A stretch of DNA of 64,000 nt from an uncultured Sphingorhabdus sp. (GTDB taxonomy: Bacteria > Pseudomonadota > Alphaproteobacteria > Sphingomonadales > Sphingomonadaceae). Position numbers and translations under genes: made by a program. The notes under the pieces are model-generated. The model made no database searches, was not told where the DNA came from, and saw nothing but the letters and a program-made list of their open reading frames with translations. The DNA is taken from assembly GCA_947501885.1 (NCBI GenBank), contig CANMXN010000001.1:930001-994000 (forward strand), read 5' to 3'. Of this stretch, positions 52,992 to 62,888 are shown one piece after another (the stretch's first letter is position 1; each line of letters begins with the position of its first letter).

Positions 52992-53222
52992 ATGACTTGT
53001 CCTACAAATAAGATAGGCCGATTCGGAAATATTATGTTCGTTATAACAGTAGAAAAACCCTATAAGGATATATCTCAATCCCTAAGAAGAATGAAACCAA
53101 GCCTGATGGGAAGGTTATTCACCATAAGAATATTCCGCAAAAAGACTGTCTTAATCTGTAATGAAACAAAAGATTATCGTTATTTAAAAAGGTATTTTGA
53201 ATCACTTTGCGAAACTATATAG
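52992..53222 (+). CDS. hypothetical small basic protein (uncertain)
   Basis: 76-aa ORF in AT-rich gap, no recognised motif. Confidence 0.3.
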   Translation: MTCPTNKIGRFGNIMFVITVEKPYKDISQSLRRMKPSLMGRLFTIRIFRKKTVLICNETKDYRYLKRYFESLCETI

Positions 53223-53231
53223 CATCACAGG

Positions 53232-54158
53232 CTATTTCACCGCACCCTTAGCCAGTAATTTTGGTAACAAAGCGATTGAGCCTAACACTGGCCATTTTCG
53301 CTGCCAATTTCTAATTTTAATTTGCGTACCAGCATGACGGTTAATTTTCCAAGCCAGATAATCAATACCGCCAGCATAAGTCATTGACGCTTTTGCAAGG
53401 CGGGCTAAGGTAAGAAGCTTTCCACGGCGGCGTAGCCCTGGCCAACGTTTTCTTTCCATATCAATGCGATAATCCTGCTCTTCAGCAATGGAAACACGGT
53501 CTCCATTTATCGAATTGGCTATGCGCGTATGATATAGTGCTGCTTTTCCAAATGTTTCATATCGCTCTGGATCAAAGTCTAGCACCGAAGTCGGGCGTTC
53601 TGAACGTTCCGCCCTCAATTCAGCACCATAGGTAAGTTGATAACCCGTTTGCCACAGATCATTAATAGGTACGGATTCACGCTCAGTATGCGCAAGTGCA
53701 GCATTCAAAAGCGTGGGAGCAGCACAAGATATACTGCTAATAACATGTTCACATGCAGCATTATCAGCATACCAAACCAATCGTGAGGGTTGTGAAAATC
53801 GCGCCCATACAGAAACTGCAGATGCTTCAAAACGATTTAATTTACGAAAATCAGCCTCACTTAAAATAGCCACTTTTGCCATAAGGTTTTCATATTGAAA
53901 TGGAAACACATTAGGCGGCAACATTTTATTGGCCTTGATCATCCATCCTTTTTCATAAGCCTCTTCATAAGAAGAGACTATCAAATAGAAATCAAGCATT
54001 TGCCCTTCTAATTCTTTGCTACGCAAACATGACCCATAAAATAATACCGCTCTAGCACTATTGGGGTAGCTATCAGCGATATGTTTAGCAAAAAGCTGCA
54101 CTTCAGGCACAGCTTCCACTGTTATTTCTGCTGATACCAATTGCTTAAGCGACGACAT
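53232..54158 (-). CDS. nucleotidyltransferase-like protein resembling Tam41 family
   Basis: RAVLFYGSCLRSKELEGQMLDFYLIVSSYEEAYEKG...FPFQYENLMAKVAILSEADFRKL; pattern GS..(x)n..DF as in Tam41 CTP:phosphatidate cytidylyltransferases. Confidence 0.6.
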   Translation of the reverse strand: MSSLKQLVSAEITVEAVPEVQLFAKHIADSYPNSARAVLFYGSCLRSKELEGQMLDFYLIVSSYEEAYEKGWMIKANKMLPPNVFPFQYENLMAKVAILSEADFRKLNRFEASAVSVWARFSQPSRLVWYADNAACEHVISSISCAAPTLLNAALAHTERESVPINDLWQTGYQLTYGAELRAERSERPTSVLDFDPERYETFGKAALYHTRIANSINGDRVSIAEEQDYRIDMERKRWPGLRRRGKLLTLARLAKASMTYAGGIDYLAWKINRHAGTQIKIRNWQRKWPVLGSIALLPKLLAKGAVK

Positions 54159-54219
54159 AGTCTGCTATTATGCCCCTCGTATGTTGATGTCCAATGTAAT
54201 TAACATCTTAATAATCAAT

Positions 54220-55200
54220 TTACTCACCTATACGCAAAAACGAAACGGGCCGTGTAGACCTTAATACAATTGGACTATTATCCTCTGCAACAAATATCTC
54301 ACCATCTAATACAACGCTACTCTTTTCACCATCGATTTGAATATGGTCCCCTTGTTCCATATGAACACCTCTAATCTCTTTATTACCCAGCTTACCCGTC
54401 ATAGACGCAAAGAACATTCGTAATAGAGACATAGCACCATAATCAACCGCCATCATTTTCATTTTTCCGTCATCTGATGATTGAGTACTGCCCGATTTTA
54501 CGCCAAGCACCAACTTTTCTAATGTTGTTACAATTAACACATTAAATCGGCCATATAATTCACTATTTCTAATAAATGATATCCTTACGGGTTTTGCCTT
54601 GTCTGGAAAAAAACGGGATTCAAATCCGAATATTACCGAAATTAACACTGCCAATGTTGCCAAGGCATGGCTAATAGGATTGGGCAAACCAAGGGGGTAG
54701 ATTTTATGACGGCAATAAAGAATAGCATCTGCCAGCCCTGCTCCACCCAGGAACATTCCTAGTACAGCTTTGCTATTTTCATCACCATTACTTAGCGCAA
54801 TTAATTGCCTCTCAACAATATGGTTTTGCAAATCATCGCTTTTTGCAATTTCCAAAATATCATCTAGGGCTTTCAATGAGTCGCCTTGCGCACCAAGGTC
54901 TAATGCAATTAAATTGGTTTTACCATTTGGTAGCACTGAGACTGGCGGTGGGTTATCCTTAAAATGATTGCCGTGATATATTTCTGTTAATATCGCTTGA
55001 ACAGTACCATCGCCGCCATTAATCACCAAAATTTCAGGATTTAATTTGGCAATATTGTCAAGTGTTTGGCTGATTTTATCAATACCATCTACCTCAACAT
55101 GCAATATATCCTCGCACGCATCACAATATTCACGCACATGGTGAAGTATTAATAGATTTCCAGTCGAATGTGGATTAGAAAGAAGCGCTATACGTGGCAC
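54220..55200 (-). CDS. diacylglycerol/sphingosine kinase-like lipid kinase (DAGK_cat)
   Basis: IALLSNPHSTGN, ILVINGGDGTVQAILTEI, LPNGKTNLIALDLG. Confidence 0.9.
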   Translation of the reverse strand: MPRIALLSNPHSTGNLLILHHVREYCDACEDILHVEVDGIDKISQTLDNIAKLNPEILVINGGDGTVQAILTEIYHGNHFKDNPPPVSVLPNGKTNLIALDLGAQGDSLKALDDILEIAKSDDLQNHIVERQLIALSNGDENSKAVLGMFLGGAGLADAILYCRHKIYPLGLPNPISHALATLAVLISVIFGFESRFFPDKAKPVRISFIRNSELYGRFNVLIVTTLEKLVLGVKSGSTQSSDDGKMKMMAVDYGAMSLLRMFFASMTGKLGNKEIRGVHMEQGDHIQIDGEKSSVVLDGEIFVAEDNSPIVLRSTRPVSFLRIGE

Positions 55201-55215
55201 AAAATTCCCATCCTA

Positions 55216-55779
55216 TTATCGGTAGTTCATGTCAATCACTATTTGTTTGACACCATTGCCAACATCAAACTTTGCACTATTTAATTTAACACCAGTCCGT
55301 CCTGTTATAATACGAAATGTGCTCAATTTAGGGTTATTAGAAAAGCCGCCGCCATCATTACTTATATCGGTTTTACCATTGCCATTTATATCATGTCGCA
55401 CAGCAACACCATATACGCCAGATTTTGGTACAGGCAAACAGAACCTCATAACCTTGCCTTTTGGCAGGCTTTCCACTCGGTTTAACCAACGGCCCTTTTT
55501 AAGCCAATCTTGCTTCGTACCATGATAGGTCTGTACGCGCACCTTACCATCAAGCCTCTTACCTTTATTGGCTTTCAAGCCTCGAACCGTTACGAGGACT
55601 GACGGTCCTTTACCGGCTGCACATTTGCTCATATCATTAGGAATAACAGTGCCAGCTTGCGCAGCTATACTATATGCCCCTATTAATATGGCTCCTGTAA
55701 AAGAAAATATTTTCAACATGACTAAATTACTCCTAGAAGCTATATATGTATTTGTTATAGAGACAGTTGCATTAAACAC
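55216..55779 (-). CDS. DUF2141 domain-containing exported protein
   Basis: LRVQTYHG...GVYGVAVRHDINGNGKTDISNDGGGFSNNPKLS typical DUF2141 core; N-terminal signal peptide. Confidence 0.85.
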   Translation of the reverse strand: MFNATVSITNTYIASRSNLVMLKIFSFTGAILIGAYSIAAQAGTVIPNDMSKCAAGKGPSVLVTVRGLKANKGKRLDGKVRVQTYHGTKQDWLKKGRWLNRVESLPKGKVMRFCLPVPKSGVYGVAVRHDINGNGKTDISNDGGGFSNNPKLSTFRIITGRTGVKLNSAKFDVGNGVKQIVIDMNYR

Positions 55780-55841
55780 TGCTGAACCAGATGGTGCTTA
55801 ATGATGGTTTAAGGCAAAAATAGGGTAAAAAGGCGTAAATT

Positions 55842-57080
55842 TTGAAATTTTTATCTGCCAGCGATCGATATATAGCAAAACGTATAGCTCTGCCTCTTTT
55901 TGCAACATTAGCAATTGCTGCAATGTTGTTATTATTGGATAAAATGCTCACCTTATTTGATTTTGTCGCACAAGAAGGCGGGCCTGTAAGCGTTGTTTGG
56001 CGTATGCTAGCCAATTTATTACCCGAATATCTATCTCTTGGTATACCGATCGGCTTATTACTCGGTATATTATTGGCGTTCCGTAATTTGGCCTTATCGT
56101 CTGAATTGGATATATTCCGTGCCGTTGGCCAGGGATATGGACGGCTATTGCGAGTCCCTTACATGTTCGCAATATTATTGGCGGGAATAAATCTAGCAAT
56201 TGTTGGCTTTGTCCAACCACATTCGCGTTATTTATATGAAGAACTGCGCTTTGAATTGCGTTCTGGGGCTTTGGGTGCATCAATCAAAGTTGGCGAATTT
56301 ATTAATATCAGTAAAAATCTCACATTAAGAATTGAAGGAAGCAAAAACCAAGGTGCTGACCTCTCAGGCCTGTTCATTCATGGTAAGAATGCCAAAAACC
56401 AATCAATTTCTGTCAATGCTGAAAAAGGCTTATTCTTGCGAACAGATGACCCCGACACCATTATCCTGCGCCTTAGCGAAGGAAAGCTTATCCATGATGC
56501 ACCCAATTACCAATCACCGCGCGTACTAAGTTTTTCTAATCATGATATCCCTATTGGCTTACCGCAGATAGAGAGTTTCCGAAATCGCGGCGATAAAGAC
56601 CGCGAATATACAATAGCCGAATTGCTCAATATTATTGATAATGCAAATTCATCGACCGAAGCTAAAAATCAAGCTCGAGCCAATTTCCATTTTAGATTGG
56701 CCGAGGTCGCAATGATGCTCTTGCTGCCTTTATTGGCAATTGCATTGGCAATTCCACCTAAGCGCTCAACTTCTGCATTAGGCGTTTTTATATCAATCAT
56801 CATGGTTGTAACCTATCATAAGGTTAATCAATATGCAGAAACCGTTGGCGGCAAAGGTGATATTGACCCAGCTCTCGCTATGTGGGGGCCATTTTTCATT
56901 TTTGCGGCCCTAATATTATGGATGTATCATGTTGTTGCCCATGTTCCGGGCGGCCAGCCTATTGGAGTTTTGGAAACTATATTTGCTAAGATATCGAGTG
57001 CAATACGGAAATTCTTTAATCCAAAACGCAGAAGAAAAGTTATTCAAGCCACTGTCCAAACCCCTGAAGAGGCTTCATAA
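55842..57080 (+). CDS. lptF: LPS export ABC transporter permease LptF
   Basis: SASDRYIAKRIALPLFATLAIAAMLLLLDKMLTLFDFV...YLSLGIPIGLLLGILLAFRNLALSSELDIFRAVG; YjgP/YjgQ family. Confidence 0.92.
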   Translation: MKFLSASDRYIAKRIALPLFATLAIAAMLLLLDKMLTLFDFVAQEGGPVSVVWRMLANLLPEYLSLGIPIGLLLGILLAFRNLALSSELDIFRAVGQGYGRLLRVPYMFAILLAGINLAIVGFVQPHSRYLYEELRFELRSGALGASIKVGEFINISKNLTLRIEGSKNQGADLSGLFIHGKNAKNQSISVNAEKGLFLRTDDPDTIILRLSEGKLIHDAPNYQSPRVLSFSNHDIPIGLPQIESFRNRGDKDREYTIAELLNIIDNANSSTEAKNQARANFHFRLAEVAMMLLLPLLAIALAIPPKRSTSALGVFISIIMVVTYHKVNQYAETVGGKGDIDPALAMWGPFFIFAALILWMYHVVAHVPGGQPIGVLETIFAKISSAIRKFFNPKRRRKVIQATVQTPEEAS

Positions 57081-58174
57081 TGCAGCTACAATTCTTTCCA
57101 TCAAAACCAACTGCACTATATATGGGGAAGATGTTCATTATCAGAACATTCGCAGTATTGGCGATGCTAGTCGTAATTTTACAGGCCTTAGATCTGCTGG
57201 GTGAAAGCGGTAAAATATTAGCGGTTGAAGGCAATAGTGAAAGCGATCTCTGGATATATGTTGGTATGCGAGCACCCGAAATTATTGCGCGTTTTTTACC
57301 ATTCTCAGTATTATTAGGCACCATCATTACGCTAGCAACACTCAATCAAAATAGCGAAATAGTAGCAATGAAAGCAGCAGGCCTATCTGCCCATCAAATC
57401 TTGGCTCCTCTGATATTGGCTAGTATGTTCATCGCTCTCATCTCATTTTTATTTAATGACAATATCGTAGCACCTAATACTGCAAAGCTCAAAATATGGC
57501 AGGATGTTGAATATGCCGAAATTCCACTCGATGATGGTAATCAGAATAATGTATGGGTGCGCGAAGGTACTGATATTTTCAAAGTTGATAGTGTAAAAGG
57601 CCACGGTGCAGATACTATATTAGAAAATGTCAAAATATATATTCGTCAGGAATCTGGCCTTCGTACCATCATATCTGCTGAAACGGCTACCTATAATGGG
57701 GACGGTTGGGTCTTAGCCAATGCAACATCCTTTAATGTGTTAACAGCTTCTAAGGACGGCATCTCTGACCTAATTGTTGGCCGCGGTATCGAACCATCGC
57801 GTTTTCAACTCAGCAAGGTTGATGGTAATGGCTTATCATTTCGCCAGCTTGATGCCGCTATTAGAGATCTAAAATTATCAGGAAGACGTACTGACAGTCT
57901 AGAAGCTATTTTATGGCACAAAGTTTCAGGACCATTATCAGCAATTTTAATGCCATTGTTAGGCGCAGTAGCAGCCTTTGGCCTCGCAAGGTCTGGCGCA
58001 TTATTTTTCCGAGCCGTAATTGGAATGGCGCTAGGCTTTGCTTACTTTGTAGCCGATAATTTTGCTCTAGCTATGGGTAATTTAGGCGCATATCCACCAT
58101 TGGTTGCCGCTTGGGCGCCATTATTATTATTCTTTTTGATTGGCGAAACTGTATTGGTCAAAACGGAAGAATGA
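57080..58174 (+). CDS. lptG: LPS export ABC transporter permease LptG
   Basis: YMGKMFIIRTFAVLAMLVVILQALDLLGE...FLPFSVLLGTIITLATLNQNSEIVAMKAAGLSAHQILAPL. Confidence 0.92.
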   Translation: MQLQFFPSKPTALYMGKMFIIRTFAVLAMLVVILQALDLLGESGKILAVEGNSESDLWIYVGMRAPEIIARFLPFSVLLGTIITLATLNQNSEIVAMKAAGLSAHQILAPLILASMFIALISFLFNDNIVAPNTAKLKIWQDVEYAEIPLDDGNQNNVWVREGTDIFKVDSVKGHGADTILENVKIYIRQESGLRTIISAETATYNGDGWVLANATSFNVLTASKDGISDLIVGRGIEPSRFQLSKVDGNGLSFRQLDAAIRDLKLSGRRTDSLEAILWHKVSGPLSAILMPLLGAVAAFGLARSGALFFRAVIGMALGFAYFVADNFALAMGNLGAYPPLVAAWAPLLLFFLIGETVLVKTEE

Positions 58175-58243
58175 TATATAATGTTATAAAAGCAATATCT
58201 GATTATTTGGTTGTTAATTAAGCGAAAAAATTAAAGGTAAAAT

Positions 58244-59404
58244 ATGTCACTATCTATTGTCCCCTTCTCGCTTGATGGCAGCGCAAAGAGAGAAAAAAAA
58301 CAATTTATTGAGTTAGCATATCGCCTTAATAAAGATGATCCACATTGGGTACCGCCGTTACGTTCCGATATAAATGAATTACTCAACCCCAATAAAAACC
58401 CTTTTTTCAAACATGCAGACGTTCAGCCTTTCCTAGCCTATAAAGGCGATAAAGTCGTAGGCCGTATATCCGCCCATATTGACCATTTGGCACGCGCTCA
58501 ACCTGTCGAACAAGGTATGGGCCCTACCACTGGCAATTGGGGCTTATTAGAGGCCGCCAACGAAGATATTGCAAAAGCCCTGATAAAAACCGCCGAAAAT
58601 TGGTTGCGCGATAAAGGTATGCACCGCGTCGTTGCTCCATTATCACTAGCCGCTTTTGATGAACCTGGCACGCTCACCAAAGGGCATGACCATAGCCCGA
58701 CTATCATGATGGGGCATCAACCTCTGCGTTATAGCCAATGGATTGGCTCATATGGATATAATCACATCAAAGAATTGGTCACATATGATTTAGATATTAC
58801 CCATGGCTATCCAGATTTGGTTGAACGAATTGTTAAGTCAGGTGAACGAAACAGCAAGATAAATGTCCGTAAAGTTGATAAGAAAAATTTTGACAAAGAA
58901 GCCGCTATCATATTGAGTATTTTGAACGATGCTTGGTCAAAAAATTGGGGATTTGTCCCACTTACCGATGATGAAATTGCTTATGTTGGCAAAAAGCTTA
59001 AACCCATTGTTTATGAAGATTTGATCATGATTACTGAATATGAAGGCAAGCCTATCGCATTCATGATCGTTTTGCCCGATTTAAATGAAGTATTGAAAGG
59101 CCTTAGTGGCAACTTATTCCCATTCGGTTGGATCAAACTACTCAATTGGATCCGCAAACCAAAAGTGCGTACGGTTCGCGTTCCTCTTATGGGGGTATTA
59201 AAAAAATATCAATCATCGCGGATCGCAAGCCAATCTGCGTTCATGATGATTGAATATATTCGGCGTGTTGCCGTTGCAAATTATGGGGCATCTCGGGCTG
59301 AAATTGGCTGGATATTAGATGATAATCAGGGCATGAACGCCATTGCCTCGGCGATTGATGCAAAGATTAATCGGACCTATGCACTCTATGAAAAAAACCT
59401 ATAA
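58244..59404 (+). CDS. GNAT family acetyltransferase-like protein (YghO-like)
   Basis: FIELAYRLNKDDPHWVPPLRSDINELLNPNKNPFFKHADVQPFLAYKGDKVVGRISAHID. Confidence 0.82.
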   Translation: MSLSIVPFSLDGSAKREKKQFIELAYRLNKDDPHWVPPLRSDINELLNPNKNPFFKHADVQPFLAYKGDKVVGRISAHIDHLARAQPVEQGMGPTTGNWGLLEAANEDIAKALIKTAENWLRDKGMHRVVAPLSLAAFDEPGTLTKGHDHSPTIMMGHQPLRYSQWIGSYGYNHIKELVTYDLDITHGYPDLVERIVKSGERNSKINVRKVDKKNFDKEAAIILSILNDAWSKNWGFVPLTDDEIAYVGKKLKPIVYEDLIMITEYEGKPIAFMIVLPDLNEVLKGLSGNLFPFGWIKLLNWIRKPKVRTVRVPLMGVLKKYQSSRIASQSAFMMIEYIRRVAVANYGASRAEIGWILDDNQGMNAIASAIDAKINRTYALYEKNL

Positions 59405-59431
59405 ACTGCTTTGATCGTCCAATTCTATCTA

Positions 59432-60235
59432 TTAATCGCGCAATTCTATCCATGTTGGCGCATGATCGCTGGCTTTTTCTCGTCCGCGATGCTCTGAATC
59501 TACACCGCATCCGACCAACCTGTCTGCTGCTAATGGGCTAAGAAGCAAATGATCAATACGAAAACCATGATCACGTTGGTAAGCACCAGAGCGATAATCC
59601 CAATAGGTCCATACACCGCCCGATGGATGCTGGCTCTCAACGGCATCACTCCAACCATCAGCCAATATACGCTTATATGCTGCACGGCTCTCTGGTTGGC
59701 GCAATGCATCATCGAGCATTGCTTTTACATTATAAATATCATGCTCATGCGGGATGACATTATAATCTCCTGCCAGGACTGCTGGTATCTCTAGTGATTT
59801 AATATGAGCTGCACGCGCTCTTAAACGTTTCATCCACGCCAATTTATAATCAAATTTCGGTCCTGGTTGCGGATTACCATTGGGCAGATATATTGTCGCA
59901 ACGCGGATAATATTGCCCGTACTATCCTTCACATCTGCTTCTAAATAACGGGCTTGTTCATCACTATCATCAGGCTTTCCTTCAACAGTGGGCAAACCAC
60001 GTTGCATCTCAATTGGTATTTGGTCTTTTGCCAAGATCGCAACACCATTAAAGCTTTTTTGCCCATGCCATATGGCCCCATAGCCAATATCTTTAAATGC
60101 CTCGACAGGAAAACCTTCATCTTGAGACTTAACCTCTTGCAGACATGCAACATCAGGTTTGGTTTCTTCCAACCATTCCAAAAGCCGTGGCATACGGGCC
60201 TTAATGCCATTTATGTTGAAACTCGCAATACGCAT
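59432..60235 (-). CDS. xth: exodeoxyribonuclease III
   Basis: MRIASFNINGIKARMPRLLEWLEETKPDVACLQEVK; LAGDYNVIPHEHDIYN; RIDHLLLSP. Confidence 0.94.
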   Translation of the reverse strand: MRIASFNINGIKARMPRLLEWLEETKPDVACLQEVKSQDEGFPVEAFKDIGYGAIWHGQKSFNGVAILAKDQIPIEMQRGLPTVEGKPDDSDEQARYLEADVKDSTGNIIRVATIYLPNGNPQPGPKFDYKLAWMKRLRARAAHIKSLEIPAVLAGDYNVIPHEHDIYNVKAMLDDALRQPESRAAYKRILADGWSDAVESQHPSGGVWTYWDYRSGAYQRDHGFRIDHLLLSPLAADRLVGCGVDSEHRGREKASDHAPTWIELRD

Positions 60236-60564
60236 TAAATTGAAAAGCTGGAACCACAACCACAGCCATTGGCTGCATTGGGATTCTTTACCTGAAACGC
60301 ACTACCGCCCAAGGACTCTACAAAATCAACAGCACTACCACGAACCAGATCAAGACTCATCGGGTCCACCACCAATTTAACACCATTTTCCAGTGCGATC
60401 ACATCATCATCTTCAATATTATCTGCCAAGCCAAATTGATATTGAAAACCACTGCACCCTCCGCCTTCAACAGAAAGGCGTAACACAGCATCTTGTCCTT
60501 GCTTTTCAGCAATGGCAGCAACGCGCTTTGCCGCATTGGGCATTAGGATTATTTCTTCTGTCAT
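60235..60564 (-). CDS. erpA: iron-sulfur cluster insertion protein (ErpA/IscA)
   Basis: LRLSVEGGGCSGFQYQFGLAD...GSAFQVKNPNAANGCGCGSSFSI. Confidence 0.93.
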   Translation of the reverse strand: MTEEIILMPNAAKRVAAIAEKQGQDAVLRLSVEGGGCSGFQYQFGLADNIEDDDVIALENGVKLVVDPMSLDLVRGSAVDFVESLGGSAFQVKNPNAANGCGCGSSFSI

Positions 60565-60618
60565 AAGATAAAGATAGACGTTGAAACGCTTTTTGAAAAG
60601 GGTTCAATCAGTTTTGAT

Positions 60619-60651
60619 AAAAAAAAGGTTGGCAAGCAATCTTACCAACCC
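60619..60651 (-). terminator. Rho-independent terminator of M23 peptidase gene
   Basis: Minus strand GGTTGGTAAG-ATTG-CTTGCCAACCTTTTTTT. Confidence 0.85.
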
Positions 60652-60715
60652 CAAGAATGCACCCTCTCCCAAAGGTGTAACAACCAAGTAGCAAATAATT
60701 TTGTACCAAGCAATA

Positions 60716-61483
60716 TTATTGTGAAGGACCGCCTTGCGCTTGAACTGTTTCATCTTTTTTAGTCGCTAAACGTGGTGCATTTTGATTTGCGCTAGCCATA
60801 AATGATAGTGGATTCACTGGTACACCAGCGATGCGCACCTCATAATGAAGATGACTGCCTGTAGAACGACCAGTTGATCCCATTAGACCAATAAGTTCGC
60901 CTTTTTTAACGAATTGATTCGCTTTGACGATTAGCTTAGACATATGCCCATAGCGCGTATGTATCGCATTACCATGATCCAGCTCAATAAATCGCCCATA
61001 ACTACCGAGCCATTTCGCCGTTTTAACAAAGCCATCGGCAGTCGCATAAATTGGTGTGCCTACAGGACCACGAATGTCTAATCCTTTATGGTTTTTACGG
61101 CGTCCACGAAATGGGTCCGTCCGATATCCGTAATAGCTTGAAATATCAACTTTGGTTACAGGGTCGATAGATGGAATAGATAGGCTTGCAGCTTTTTGTG
61201 TCTGTGTGCCGCCCCATGATGCATGCAGAGACCGAAATTTTGTATCGCTATTTACAACTTCATCCAATTTACTCTTTCGAGACTGATCTTTTTTATTCTT
61301 ATCATTTAGACGAAAACTATCAGAATTTGCTGAAATGCTCAAAACAGCTGACGATGTATCATTGTCCAATGCCGTTGCAGGAACTGAAATTAGACAAACT
61401 GCGCCCATCACAACCACTAGGTTATTGATTAACTTTGAAACTTTATCGTGGCACAAGGCCTTTAAACTCTTACTTAAAATCAT
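60716..61483 (-). CDS. M23 family metallopeptidase
   Basis: RKNHKGLDIRGPVGTPIYATADG and GRSTGSHLHYEVRIAGVPVNPL. Confidence 0.93.
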   Translation of the reverse strand: MILSKSLKALCHDKVSKLINNLVVVMGAVCLISVPATALDNDTSSAVLSISANSDSFRLNDKNKKDQSRKSKLDEVVNSDTKFRSLHASWGGTQTQKAASLSIPSIDPVTKVDISSYYGYRTDPFRGRRKNHKGLDIRGPVGTPIYATADGFVKTAKWLGSYGRFIELDHGNAIHTRYGHMSKLIVKANQFVKKGELIGLMGSTGRSTGSHLHYEVRIAGVPVNPLSFMASANQNAPRLATKKDETVQAQGGPSQ

Positions 61484-61574
61484 GTACCACCTTATTGACC
61501 GGATAAATACGCTATCCTAAAATTTTTGGGCATTATTATGCTTGCCTCTGTGGATAAGATGTAAAATCTATTAT

Positions 61575-62372
61575 CTATTCGATAGCAAGGGCCATGTAGT
61601 AATCTCGCGTTAAACCGGCGCTTTGACGCGCTGAGTCGTTAAATGGAGGTTTTAAAGCACCCCTAAAATACTTTTTCACCAATGTTTTCCAGTAATTCTC
61701 TGGTGATTCCTTCATTGCTAAGGCACATGATTCAAACCATTTAGTCCCAGCTCCCACATGTCTAATTTCATCTGTATATATGCGCGTTAAAATTTTGGCA
61801 GTCGCAACATCATCCTGCGCAGAAAAACGCTCAACCATTGCGGGCGTTACATCTAATCCTCGTGCCTCCAATACCATTGGGACCACCGCAAGGCGCGCTG
61901 CAACATCAAATCTAGTATCAAAAGCAGCTTCCCAAAGCCCATCATGCGCTGGTAAAGCACCATAATAAGAACCTAATTGCTTCAAACGTCTATCGATTAG
62001 AGCGAAGTGCATCGCTTCATCAGCAGCCACGCTCATCCAGTCATCGACAAATTCTGCGGGGAATAAATTGCCAAACCGTCCCACCATATCAAGCGCCAGA
62101 TCGATAGCAACAAACTCTATATGTGCCAGCGCATGCAGCATCGCAATACGGGCACGTAAAGACCCTGCTTTCTTGCGCCGTGGCATTTTAGTAGGATGAA
62201 TCAATTCAGGATGTTCAGGCCGCCCAGGTATATCAAGCATATTAATATCAAACCTATGATCAAGCCTTCCCAAACGCCAATCACGCGCAGCGCGGCGGGC
62301 AAACATCACCTTTTCAACAGGTATAGTTGCCTTAAGTGCTTCATGGCAAGATTGTGCGATAGATGTGTTCAT
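61575..62372 (-). CDS. ferritin-like DUF455 family protein
   Basis: ALAHIEFVAIDLALDMVGRF...VAADEAMHFALIDRRLKQLGSYYGALPAHDGLWE...IYTDEIRHVGAGTKWF carboxylate/His motifs. Confidence 0.85.
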   Translation of the reverse strand: MNTSIAQSCHEALKATIPVEKVMFARRAARDWRLGRLDHRFDINMLDIPGRPEHPELIHPTKMPRRKKAGSLRARIAMLHALAHIEFVAIDLALDMVGRFGNLFPAEFVDDWMSVAADEAMHFALIDRRLKQLGSYYGALPAHDGLWEAAFDTRFDVAARLAVVPMVLEARGLDVTPAMVERFSAQDDVATAKILTRIYTDEIRHVGAGTKWFESCALAMKESPENYWKTLVKKYFRGALKPPFNDSARQSAGLTRDYYMALAIE

Positions 62373-62406
62373 ATCTGGCCTAATGGCAATGTGCTAAGAT
62401 CAAGCC

Positions 62407-62862
62407 CTAAAGGGTATGCACCGCTTCCAAAACAGCTTCAACATGGCCTTTAACTTTCACCTTACGCCAAACCTGCGTTAAATTACCGTCTTTTCCAAAT
62501 AAAAATGTAGCGCGCTCAATGCCCATATATTTTTTACCATACATGTTCTTTTCAACCCAAACTCCCATTTGTTCACACAAATCACTTTCTTCATCCGATA
62601 ATAGAGTGATAGTAAGGTCATATTTGGCTTTAAACTTAGCCAATTTCGCTGGTTTATCTTTGCTTACACCAATGACCTGACAGCCCAAAGCCGCAAAGGC
62701 GTCACCATGTTCAGTAAAACCTTGCCCCTCTTTAGTGCAACCGGGGGTATCAGCACGTGGATAAAAGTAGAGGATAAACGGCCCGTCATATTGAGTACTA
62801 ATTACAGCATTATTTTCGCTATCAACCATTTCAACTGATGGGATTTTAGAACCAACTTCCAT
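62407..62862 (-). CDS. bcp: thioredoxin-dependent peroxiredoxin, Bcp type
   Basis: ILYFYPRADTPGCTKEGQGFTEH. Confidence 0.94.
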   Translation of the reverse strand: MEVGSKIPSVEMVDSENNAVISTQYDGPFILYFYPRADTPGCTKEGQGFTEHGDAFAALGCQVIGVSKDKPAKLAKFKAKYDLTITLLSDEESDLCEQMGVWVEKNMYGKKYMGIERATFLFGKDGNLTQVWRKVKVKGHVEAVLEAVHTL

Positions 62863-62888
62863 TTTCTTTCCTTACTATTATTATGTAC

